Shown here piece after piece: positions 14,241 through 22,079 of a DNA stretch of 22,652 nucleotides (position 1 is the stretch's first letter; each line of letters begins with the position of its first letter). A program made the position numbers and the translations under genes. Source of the DNA: a virus. Where the stretch lies: the IMG/VR virus record IMGVR_UViG_3300018428_000211, positions 1 through 22,652 of that record. One strand, given 5' to 3'. A model generated the notes under the pieces. It ran no database searches. It saw only the letters and a list, made by a program, of their open reading frames with translations, and was not told where the DNA came from.

Positions 14241-14921
14241 ATGGCAACTAATGCTTACTTCAGAAATTATGACAGTTTCAACGAGCAGAATTTAATTGAT
14301 GATCTAGTTATTGAATCAATTAAAATGTATGGCCTTGACGTCTTTTTTCTTACAAGGTCTATGGATAACGTTGATAAAATATTCAACGAAGATGATACAC
14401 CTGTTTACGATGAAATGTTTCAATTTGAAGTATATGTTAAAAATGTTGATGGCTTCGAAGGAGAAGGTGATTTCCTTTCTAAGTTTGGTTTACAAATCAG
14501 AGACCAAGTTACATTTACAGTTGCAATAAGAACATTTGAACAGTTCGTAACTCGCAACGACGCTCCAAGAATAAGACCTAATGAAGGTGACATAATTTAT
14601 ATGCCTCTTAATAATAAGATGTTTAAGATTAATTATGTTGAACATGAAAGTGTATTCTATCAAAGTGGTGCTTTACAAGTTTATGACATGCGCTGTGAAC
14701 TTATGGAATATGCTGGCGAAACATTTGATACAGGCCGTTGGGAAATCGATCATTACTTCGATGATCAAAATCAAACAACAGAATTTGTTGATACATTAGA
14801 AGAAGTTGAAGAAGTAGATCCAATTGCTAGAAACTTAACTTACGAACAAGAGGCTGATGGTATTATTGACTTCTCAGAGATTGATCCATTTAGTGAAAAC
14901 ATTGTAATACAGGATTCATAA
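14241..14921 (+). CDS. 14: Neck protein gp14
   Basis: A 226-residue homologue of T4 gp14, the partner of gp13 in the neck. Recognisable T4-like features are the N-terminal NAYFRNYDSFNEQNLIDDLVIESIKMYGLDVFFLTR, then DKIFNEDDTPVYDEMFQFEVYVKNVDGF, FLSKFGLQIRDQVTFTVAIRTF, and RPNEGDIIYMPLNNKMFKINYVEHE. It begins three bases after gp13 stops without a strong ribosome site, so coupling is likely. It has a long acidic C-terminal tail (TLEEVEEVDP). Confidence 0.93.
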   Translation: MATNAYFRNYDSFNEQNLIDDLVIESIKMYGLDVFFLTRSMDNVDKIFNEDDTPVYDEMFQFEVYVKNVDGFEGEGDFLSKFGLQIRDQVTFTVAIRTFEQFVTRNDAPRIRPNEGDIIYMPLNNKMFKINYVEHESVFYQSGALQVYDMRCELMEYAGETFDTGRWEIDHYFDDQNQTTEFVDTLEEVEEVDPIARNLTYEQEADGIIDFSEIDPFSENIVIQDS

Positions 14922-14922
14922 A

Positions 14923-15900
14923 ATGGCAATTGCAAATTATTTTTATAACTTAACCACAAGAAAGTATGTTGCGCTTTTTGGCTCTATATTTAATCAATTA
15001 AAGATTAAAAGAAGAGATAATAGTAATGTAACACAAACAGAAATAATTGTTCCATTATCATATGCGCCATTTCAAAAAGTACTTTCAAGAGTTACTCAAG
15101 ATCCAGACTTATTAAATAGTAGAACAACTGGAATTAAACTTCCAAGAATGTCATTTGAGATTGCAAGTATTACTTATGATCCAACAAGAAAACTTGCTTC
15201 TACTCAAAAAATGAGAAAAGATAGTAAAGCGGAAACTGATAGTTCTCGACATTTTTTATATTCATCTGTTCCATATAATCTTGATTTTAATTTGTACATT
15301 ATGACAAATTATTCTGAAGATGCAACTCAGTTAATGGAACAAATACTTCCATTTTTTACGCCAGACTGGACAGTAACTGCTAAAATGGTAGAAAATTTAG
15401 ATCCTGTAGATATTCCTATTATAATGAATAGTGTAACTACAGAAGAGTTGTATGAAGGAAGCTATGAAGAAAGACAAGCAATTCTTTATACATTAACATT
15501 TACTGTAAAAGGATATTACTGGGGTCCTGAAAGAAAAAGAAAAATTATTAAGTTTGTTGAAGCGGCTGTACATAATAATCCAGAAGATTTAGACTTTACT
15601 CATATCTCAAATACAGAGTTATTCCAAATTGAGAATGATAATGATGAGATCGAAGTAGTAGAATTATTCCCAATCATTGAATCTAATACAGATATTCAAT
15701 GGCCTGATATTGAATTTAATGATGACTGGGTACCAGTTACACCTATGGGTTATACAATCGATACAGGTGCTGCTAATACTGATTATTATTATCAAGAAAC
15801 ATATGAAGATCTGAATCAAGATCTAAATGCTAATACTGCTAATGGTACATTAGATTTACAAATTGGTTATGGATCTCAAGATTTGAACGCTAATACTTAA
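14923..15900 (+). CDS. 15: Tail sheath stabiliser / tail completion protein gp15
   Basis: A 325-residue homologue of T4 gp15, the ring that caps the tail tube and sheath and docks the neck. Conserved segments: NYFYNLTTRKYVALFGSIFNQLKI, PLSYAPFQKVLSRVTQDPDL, LPRMSFEI.SI.YD..RKL, VPYNLDFNLYIMTNYSEDATQLMEQILPFFTPDWT and ILYTLTFTVKGYYWGP. T4 gp15 is 272 aa; the excess is a C-terminal extension after about residue 270 that is acidic and Asn/Asp-rich and ends with two copies of QDLNANT 20 residues apart, the second at the very C-terminus. The extension's role is unknown. It starts one base after the gp14 stop. Confidence 0.93.
   Translation: MAIANYFYNLTTRKYVALFGSIFNQLKIKRRDNSNVTQTEIIVPLSYAPFQKVLSRVTQDPDLLNSRTTGIKLPRMSFEIASITYDPTRKLASTQKMRKDSKAETDSSRHFLYSSVPYNLDFNLYIMTNYSEDATQLMEQILPFFTPDWTVTAKMVENLDPVDIPIIMNSVTTEELYEGSYEERQAILYTLTFTVKGYYWGPERKRKIIKFVEAAVHNNPEDLDFTHISNTELFQIENDNDEIEVVELFPIIESNTDIQWPDIEFNDDWVPVTPMGYTIDTGAANTDYYYQETYEDLNQDLNANTANGTLDLQIGYGSQDLNANT
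15817..15897 (+). repeat. 21-bp direct repeat encoding QDLNANT at the gp15 C-terminus
   Basis: Two copies, 15817-15837 and 15877-15897, differ at three positions and lie 60 bases apart in frame. Each encodes QDLNANT; the second copy ends the protein. Confidence 0.7.
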
Positions 15901-15906
15901 TAAATA
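15899..15906 (+). promoter_or_regulatory. Probable late promoter variant before the fibre gene
   Basis: AATAAATA, overlapping the gp15 stop codon, 34 bases before the fibre ATG; same variant as at 13112. It could drive the fibre, gp16 and gp17 genes. Confidence 0.45.
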
Positions 15907-15940
15907 ATACATTAATACGAAATTTAAATAAGGTATAACA

Positions 15941-18900
15941 ATGGCAAAAATTCTAAAACATAGAAGAGCTGCAAGTGGAGCAATTGGTGCAATTAAAGGA
16001 GAAGAAGGTGAATTCTTTATGGATACCACCACTGGTACTATTCATGTTATGGATGGTCAAACTTACGGTGGTCACCAGTTAGCTTTATTTTCAGATATTC
16101 CACTAGATATAAATCAATTCACTGACGCTGATGATTTACTCTTAAGAGATAAACCAGTAGAATGGGCCGACGTTATTCATGTACCAACAAATCTAGAAGG
16201 TCTTTACCTTAAGAATGAAGTACAAGGAATGATTAATGTTGCTATTACTAATACTTTAGGTCCAGTATCAGATAGCTTAGATACTCTAGATGAATTAGCT
16301 GAAGCTATTGGAGACGATCCTCAATTTATTACTACAATTAATACAAGAGTTGATGAAGTAGAAGCCGCAGCAAACGCAGCTAATATTGCTACTAATGTTA
16401 AATTTGATGCAGAAGCAAATACAATTAATATTAGAATTGATGGAGTAGAGAATGACGCTAATACAAGACTTATTGCTCTTGATAATAAAGTAAATACAGA
16501 AGTAAATAATTTAGAAACAGTTAAAGCAGATAAATCTTATTTACATCCAATTGCAAACACTGGATCATATAATGATTTGATTCAAGTACCTAATTGGCAC
16601 CCAATTGCATTATCAGGTTCTTATTTAGACTTAAATAATAAACCAAACTTTGCTACAATTGCATTAACTGGTTCTTATAATAACTTATTAGATTTACCTC
16701 CATTTAAATCCGTTGCAACCTCTGGTTCTTATTCAGATTTAATTGATAAGCCAATCGCCAATAATGCGTTAACAGCAAACTTAGATTTAAATACATCAGA
16801 TATTCTTGGTACTGGTAATATTAATATTACTGGTGATATTACAGTTACTGGAGCTATTACAAGTACAAGTGATTTATCATCTAATGATATTACATCAAAT
16901 GATATTTCTGCTAATAATATTACAGCAACTGGAGATATGAGCGCAAATGGTGCATTACGCATTGACGGTGGTGCTACTGTTGTTGGAAACATTACAGGTA
17001 ACGAAATTTATGCGGCTAGTAATTTAACAACTTCAGCAGAGATTTTTGCTTCAGGAAGAATTACAGCATTAGGTGCAGCAACATTCGGTGGTAATACTGC
17101 AATAGGCGGAACTCTTTCTGCAGGTGCTACAACAATTACAGGTCCAACAGCAATTACTGGAAGTTTATCAGCAACTGGTGATGGCACAATTGGTGGTAAT
17201 GCTAGTATTACAGGTAATGCTACTATTACAGGAAATATAACAGCAAATGGAAATATTAATGCTAGTACTGGCGATTTAACAATTATTGATATTACTGCTT
17301 CTGGCGATTTGGGAGTTGATAATATTACTGCTTCTGGTGATATGTCAGTCGGAGCAATTACAGCTTTTGACATAACTACTGTATCAACTATTACTGGTCC
17401 TACTTTAAATATAACTGCAGATGCAGATGTTGGTGGTGATTTAGGTGTAGTTGGTGATACAGACGTTGGTGGTAATTTAGATGTAGTTGGTAATATTACA
17501 GCAAATAATGTTACGCTTGACGGTAACTTAACTGTTAATGGTACAACAACCACAGTAAATACAGAAACAATTAATCTTGCAGATAATATTATTTCAATTA
17601 ATAGTAATCTTGCTGCAAATACAGCACCTTCACAAGATGGTGGTCTAGAAGTTAATAGAGGATCTTCAGCAAATGTTTCTTTCCTTTGGGATGAATCAAA
17701 TGATAACTGGACGATTGGAAATAAAACACTTGTTACTGGTAGTATTATTCCAGCAGCAAATGTTGCTTATGATCTAGGTACTTCAGAAAAAGCATTCAAA
17801 GATTTATATTTAAGTGGTAACACAATTAATTTAGGTGGAGCTACTATTTCATCTAATAATGGTGCAATTAGTGTACCAAGTATTAATGTTACCGGTTCAA
17901 TTACGACAACACAACCAAGTTCAATTAATCAAATTATTCCAGATGCAAATACAGATTTTGAAATTGTAACCGCAGAGGAAGGCGAAATTCGTATTACATC
18001 TTTGGAAGATGACATTAGAATTAGAGGTAAAGGATTTGTAAGTATTATTGCTGGAGAAGATGATCTTGCTAATGTAGACGTTCTTTCTGATATGACTATT
18101 GGAGCTCATACAGTTGACGTAAATGGTTATGCTTGGTTAATGTATCCGCATTTAGATCTTTTTGGAGATACTACATTTAAAGATCAAGCGAATGTTCATT
18201 TTGAAACTGGCACAATAGTTACGGTTAATACAGATATTACAAGTACTGGAGATATTACAGCAAATAACTTTATTGGTAATGTAACAGGTGATATCGTAGG
18301 TGATATCGCTGGAAATGTTACAGGTACAGTTAGTAGTATTTCAAATCATGATACAGACGCTTTAGCCGAAGGTAATACTAATCTTTATTATACAGATACA
18401 AGAGTAAGATCGGTATTATCAAATGATAGTATTGCAAATACACAATATGTCGATAATGCGATATCAACTAAAGACGCACTTAGTGAATTATCAGGAACAA
18501 CTGATGATATTACAGAAGGTAACACAAATGTATATTATACAGATACAAGAGTAAGATCAGTTTTATCAAGTGATAGTATTGCAAATACACAATATGTTGA
18601 TAATGCAATATTAACTAAAGACGCACTTTCAGAATTATCTGGCACATCAGATGACATTACAGAAGGTAATACTAATTTATTCTTTACAAGCGCAGAGCAA
18701 ACAAAACTAGCAAATATAGAAGCTAATGCAGATGTAACTGATACAGTAAATGTAACGGCAGCTGGTGCATTAATGGAGAGTGAAGTCACTAACCTAGCAC
18801 AAGTTAAAGCATTTGATTCAGCAGATTATGCAACTGCAGCACAAGGAACATTAGCAGATTCAGCTTTACAAGATATTACTGGAGAATCTGTTGGAGATTT

Positions 18901-19924
18901 ATCTGATGTAACTATTACAAATGCTACAAGTGGTCAAGTACTTAAATACAATGGAAATACTTGGGTTAATGATTCAGACACAGATACCGGAATATCAAAT
19001 CTCGTAGAAGATACAGCTCCACAACTCGGCTTTAGTTTAGACACTAACGGCTACAACATTAACTTTAAGGACAATAATAGAGCTGTTTTTGGTGGTTCAG
19101 GTGACCTGAGTATCTACCATAACGGGCTTAATAGTTTCATTGAAGAAACAGGCACTGGTGATTTATTCATCAGAGCTTATGACAACCTCTTACTTCAATC
19201 ACCAGATAGTGGTAGCGGTTGGCAGACAATGCTCAAGACTAATGGTCTTGGCACTACGGCATCTGTAGATATTACTTACGGAGGTGCAACCAAGTTATCA
19301 ACAACCAACACAGGCATAGATGTAACAGGCACGGTGACTGCTGATGGATTAACTCTTGATGGTAACTTAGATACGTCTAATACAACTATTACAGGTGACT
19401 TAGATGCATCCAACTCAACCATTACAACTTTAGAATCACAAACTCAAGCGAATGAGTTAGGTCGTATTAACAGTTCTGATCAATGGGTTCCATTTGTATA
19501 CACAGAGTCAATTTCAAATACATTACAAGATGCTATTCCTCCAACTTTAAATGCTAATAATGATATTGTTAAAACCGTTTATAGTAAATCATTAGATAGA
19601 TATACAAGTGGTGGTGAATTATTATTAACATTTATTAATAATACTGGAACAAACAAATACTATTGTACTAAGAGAGTACTATTTAGTAGAGATGAAAGTG
19701 CTGGCGCAAATGGTGTATTTAATACAACAGAAACTAGCATAGGTGATGCGGCAGAATTAGTTGATAGTATTGAAATTCAAGAAAGAACAGTTAGCTCTGA
19801 TTTATATTTAGATGTAACAGTTACTTCTCCTAATACTGCAATTGCAGAAGCAGAATTTACTAGAGTTGTAGGAGAAATAAAATATACTAGTGTGCCAATT
19901 TTCTTAACGGCATCAGGATATTAA
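15941..19924 (+). CDS. Large repetitive tail-fibre-like protein
   Basis: A 1327-residue protein. The N-terminus (MAKILKHRRAASGAIGAI..GEFFMDTTTGTIHVMDG) is the start seen in many marine myovirus fibre or structural proteins. Next come LDTLDELAEAIGDDPQF, a coiled coil, and four GSYxDL modules (residues about 205-275). A long Ser/Thr/Asn/Gly region of short beta repeats (TGDITVTGAITSTSDLS; ATITGNITANGNINA) suggests a triple-beta-helix shaft. Then come two 49-residue repeats with YYTDTRVRSVLS (810-907), a DLSIYHNGLNSFIEETGTGDLFIRA module, and a C-terminal beta domain. No intramolecular chaperone or enzyme motif is recognised. T4 has no gene at this position between gp15 and gp16. AAGG lies nine bases before the ATG. 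A host-contact role is inferred. Confidence 0.85.
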   Translation: MAKILKHRRAASGAIGAIKGEEGEFFMDTTTGTIHVMDGQTYGGHQLALFSDIPLDINQFTDADDLLLRDKPVEWADVIHVPTNLEGLYLKNEVQGMINVAITNTLGPVSDSLDTLDELAEAIGDDPQFITTINTRVDEVEAAANAANIATNVKFDAEANTINIRIDGVENDANTRLIALDNKVNTEVNNLETVKADKSYLHPIANTGSYNDLIQVPNWHPIALSGSYLDLNNKPNFATIALTGSYNNLLDLPPFKSVATSGSYSDLIDKPIANNALTANLDLNTSDILGTGNINITGDITVTGAITSTSDLSSNDITSNDISANNITATGDMSANGALRIDGGATVVGNITGNEIYAASNLTTSAEIFASGRITALGAATFGGNTAIGGTLSAGATTITGPTAITGSLSATGDGTIGGNASITGNATITGNITANGNINASTGDLTIIDITASGDLGVDNITASGDMSVGAITAFDITTVSTITGPTLNITADADVGGDLGVVGDTDVGGNLDVVGNITANNVTLDGNLTVNGTTTTVNTETINLADNIISINSNLAANTAPSQDGGLEVNRGSSANVSFLWDESNDNWTIGNKTLVTGSIIPAANVAYDLGTSEKAFKDLYLSGNTINLGGATISSNNGAISVPSINVTGSITTTQPSSINQIIPDANTDFEIVTAEEGEIRITSLEDDIRIRGKGFVSIIAGEDDLANVDVLSDMTIGAHTVDVNGYAWLMYPHLDLFGDTTFKDQANVHFETGTIVTVNTDITSTGDITANNFIGNVTGDIVGDIAGNVTGTVSSISNHDTDALAEGNTNLYYTDTRVRSVLSNDSIANTQYVDNAISTKDALSELSGTTDDITEGNTNVYYTDTRVRSVLSSDSIANTQYVDNAILTKDALSELSGTSDDITEGNTNLFFTSAEQTKLANIEANADVTDTVNVTAAGALMESEVTNLAQVKAFDSADYATAAQGTLADSALQDITGESVGDLSDVTITNATSGQVLKYNGNTWVNDSDTDTGISNLVEDTAPQLGFSLDTNGYNINFKDNNRAVFGGSGDLSIYHNGLNSFIEETGTGDLFIRAYDNLLLQSPDSGSGWQTMLKTNGLGTTASVDITYGGATKLSTTNTGIDVTGTVTADGLTLDGNLDTSNTTITGDLDASNSTITTLESQTQANELGRINSSDQWVPFVYTESISNTLQDAIPPTLNANNDIVKTVYSKSLDRYTSGGELLLTFINNTGTNKYYCTKRVLFSRDESAGANGVFNTTETSIGDAAELVDSIEIQERTVSSDLYLDVTVTSPNTAIAEAEFTRVVGEIKYTSVPIFLTASGY
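16546..16752 (+). repeat. Four GSYxDL coding modules in the fibre gene
   Basis: Four in-frame units of 14-19 codons contain GSYNDL, GSYLDL, GSYNNL and GSYSDL, each followed by a P-containing turn (QVP, NKP, DLP, DKP) and, in the first three, a short spacer. They are protein-level repeats typical of phage fibres. Confidence 0.75.
18368..18661 (+). repeat. 147-bp tandem repeat, two full units plus partial third
   Basis: Units at 18368-18514 and 18515-18661 begin GAAGGTAA and encode EGNTN-YYTDTRVRSVLS-DSIANTQYVDNAI-TKDALSELSGT-DDIT. A third unit begins at 18662 but diverges after EGNTNL. The frame is kept and differences are mostly synonymous, indicating a fairly old in-frame duplication. Confidence 0.85.
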
Positions 19925-19942
19925 AATTTTGAGGATAATATT

Positions 19943-20407
19943 ATGGCAGATAATGATAAAATTTCTTCAGCCCTTGGTATTCGACCATTGTCTGAAATTG
20001 ATGAAGAAGAACAAAATTTACCAGTTGTAGAAACGGTAGAAGAAACTCCTCTTGCAATTATTCCAGATGACGACGAAAATGTTCAAGATTTAGAACAAGT
20101 CCGTCAAAATATTCAAGGTATTATTGAAAAAGGCGAAGATGCAATCGCAGAAATGCTTGAAATTGCAAAACAGTCTGAGCAGCCAAGAGCATTTGAAGTT
20201 GTATCAACATTAATGAAAACAATGTTAGATGCAAACAAAGATTATGCAGATGTTTCTACTAAGAAAAAATTTGCTAAAGAAGAATTAAGCGGTCCAAAAC
20301 AAGAAACAAATGTTGTAAATAATAACTTAATTTTATCTACTAATGATTTATTGAAAATGATTAAAGATAACAAAAACAACAAAGAGGATAAAGTAATCGA
20401 TGGGTGA
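19943..20407 (+). CDS. 16: Terminase small subunit gp16
   Basis: A 154-residue homologue of T4 gp16 (164 aa), which forms a ring that starts DNA packaging and stimulates the gp17 ATPase. Features: a disordered acidic N-terminus with LGIRPLSEIDEE, a central coiled-coil helix pair (DLEQVRQNIQGIIEKGEDAIAEMLEIA, then RAFEVVSTLMKTMLDANKDYADVSTKKK) and a C-terminal tail containing LSTNDLLKMIKDN. This is the layout of gp16 in T4-like phages. GAGG precedes the ATG, and the 3' end overlaps gp17 by eight bases, as expected for the coupled pair. Confidence 0.93.
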   Translation: MADNDKISSALGIRPLSEIDEEEQNLPVVETVEETPLAIIPDDDENVQDLEQVRQNIQGIIEKGEDAIAEMLEIAKQSEQPRAFEVVSTLMKTMLDANKDYADVSTKKKFAKEELSGPKQETNVVNNNLILSTNDLLKMIKDNKNNKEDKVIDG

Positions 20408-21986
20408 TGGTTATCTTGGTAATGTCCACCTTAAAAAGGTAGCAACTGATATTGAATGGACACCAGAACTTCTTCAAGAATATATGAAGTGTTCCGATGA
20501 TCCTGAATATTTTGCTAAAGAATATATGAAAATCGTTCACGTGGATCGAGGATTAGTTCCGCTTGAATTATACGATTATCAAAAAGAAATTGTCGATAAA
20601 ATTACTAATCATAGAAGAGTAGCTGTTCTTACTGCTCGTCAATCAGGTAAAACAACAACCGCAGCAGCTGTAATATTACATTATATTTTATTTAATGAAC
20701 ATAAAACAGTGGCCATTCTAGCCAACAAGGGTGACGCATCGAGGGAAGTTTTAGCCAGGATTAAGTTAGCCTATGAAGCGCTTCCAAAGTGGCTCCAGCA
20801 AGGAATAGAGGAATGGAACAAGGGTAATATAGCATTAGAAAATGGTTGTCAAGTATTAGCAGGTACAACAACATCATCAGCCATTCGTGGTAAATCTGTT
20901 AACTTCCTATATCTAGATGAGGTAGCATTCATTGAAGGATTCGATGAATTTTTTGCTTCAGTTTATCCTACTATTTCTTCTGGTGAAACAACAAAAATGT
21001 TAATGACATCTACACCTAATGGTCTAAATCATTTTTGGAAAACATGTAAAGGTGCAGAAGAAGGAACAAACGGTTATCAATTCGTTAAAGTTATGTGGCA
21101 CGATGTTCCAGGACGAGATGAGAAATGGAAAAAAGAAACTATTGAATCACTTGATCACGATGAAGAGAAGTTTAATCAAGAATACTGTTGTGAATTCCTT
21201 GGTTCTTCTGGAACTTTAATTTCAGGTAGTAAATTAAAACAATTATATCCAGAAAAATGTATTGCACAAAGTGAAGGATTTATACAATATGAAAAACCAA
21301 TACGAGATCATCAATATGTAATTACTGCTGATGTAGCACGTGGAAAAGGCCTAGATTATTCTACCATAAATATAATAGATATAACAGAAATGCCTTATAG
21401 ACAAGTTGCAATATTTAGAGACAATTTTATTGGACCTATTGACTTTTCTGGCGTATTACATAGAGCTGGTATTCTATATAACACTGCAGGAATTTTAATA
21501 GAAATTAATGACATCGGCGGACAAGTTGCTGATGTATTACTATTAGATCATGGTTATGAAAACCTACTTTATACTTCAAATTCAGGAAGAAGTGGAAAAG
21601 TATTAACTGGTGGGTTTGGAAAAAATATAGATAATGGTATAAGAACAACAAAATTAGTTAAAGGTACTGGATGTTCAATGCTTAAAATGTTAATTGAACA
21701 GGATCAGCTTTTAATAAAAGATTTAGATACAATTGAAGAGTTAAGCCGTTTTTCAAAAAAAGGCAACTCATATGAAGCAGAATCTGGATTTCACGATGAT
21801 TTAGTAATGAATCTAGTACTGTTTGCATGGATGACTGAGCAGGAATATTTTAAAGATATGACTGACATAAATACATTAATAAAACTAAGAGAAAAAACTG
21901 ATGAGCAAATTGAAGAAGAAATGTTGCCTTTTGGCTTCGTTGATGACGGTTCACAAGACTGGGATGATGACGGATTAAGATTATAA
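20400..21986 (+). CDS. 17: Terminase large subunit gp17 (packaging ATPase-nuclease)
   Basis: A 528-residue homologue of T4 gp17 (610 aa), the motor that translocates DNA into the prohead and cuts the concatemer. The N-terminal ATPase has Walker A ARQSGKTT (79-86), Walker B NFLYLDE (168-174, with catalytic E174) and coupling motif TSTPNG (203-208). The C-terminal RNase H-like nuclease shows D311 (ITADVARG), an acidic site at IEIND (E368) and D466/D467 (FHDDLVMN), matching the three-acid site of T4. It is shorter than T4, mainly at the N-terminus and tail. An island at about 20,700-20,830 is clearly richer in G and C than the rest. Packaging is expected to be headful. Confidence 0.97.
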   Translation: MGDGYLGNVHLKKVATDIEWTPELLQEYMKCSDDPEYFAKEYMKIVHVDRGLVPLELYDYQKEIVDKITNHRRVAVLTARQSGKTTTAAAVILHYILFNEHKTVAILANKGDASREVLARIKLAYEALPKWLQQGIEEWNKGNIALENGCQVLAGTTTSSAIRGKSVNFLYLDEVAFIEGFDEFFASVYPTISSGETTKMLMTSTPNGLNHFWKTCKGAEEGTNGYQFVKVMWHDVPGRDEKWKKETIESLDHDEEKFNQEYCCEFLGSSGTLISGSKLKQLYPEKCIAQSEGFIQYEKPIRDHQYVITADVARGKGLDYSTINIIDITEMPYRQVAIFRDNFIGPIDFSGVLHRAGILYNTAGILIEINDIGGQVADVLLLDHGYENLLYTSNSGRSGKVLTGGFGKNIDNGIRTTKLVKGTGCSMLKMLIEQDQLLIKDLDTIEELSRFSKKGNSYEAESGFHDDLVMNLVLFAWMTEQEYFKDMTDINTLIKLREKTDEQIEEEMLPFGFVDDGSQDWDDDGLRL

Positions 21987-22017
21987 TGGTTGTAATTAAT
22001 AAGCAAATCGGTAAATT

Positions 22018-22025
22018 TATAAATA
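22018..22025 (+). promoter_or_regulatory. T4-type late promoter before the tail sheath gene
   Basis: Exact TATAAATA in the 93-base gap between gp17 and gp18, 54 bases before the ATG. High late expression is expected for the abundant sheath protein. Confidence 0.7.
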
Positions 22026-22079
22026 GAAACAGTGATATAATTAAAAACGCGTTTCTAATATTTAATAAAGGAGAAAAAC

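Noticed and set aside
17365-17400. TTGACA on the plus strand in the fibre gene
   Set aside because: The sequence 17 bases downstream (ATTACT) does not match a -10, and the hexamer encodes part of the fibre protein.
17008-17553. Long open frame on the minus strand opposite the fibre gene (also 16729-16992, 17921-18109, 18535-18789)
   Set aside because: The apparent proteins are low-complexity Pro/Val/Ile strings mirroring the repetitive Thr/Ala/Asn codons of the fibre; they have no ribosome site or homology and lie wholly inside a well-supported gene.
16546-18700. Regular repeats as a CRISPR array
   Set aside because: The repeats are in frame, protein-coding and lack the constant repeat-spacer lengths of an array.
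22024-22057. Inverted repeat TAGAAAC/GTTTCTA in the gp18 leader
   Set aside because: Only seven base pairs with a 20-base loop, overlapping the late promoter, and with no T-run after it; likely chance in AT-rich DNA.
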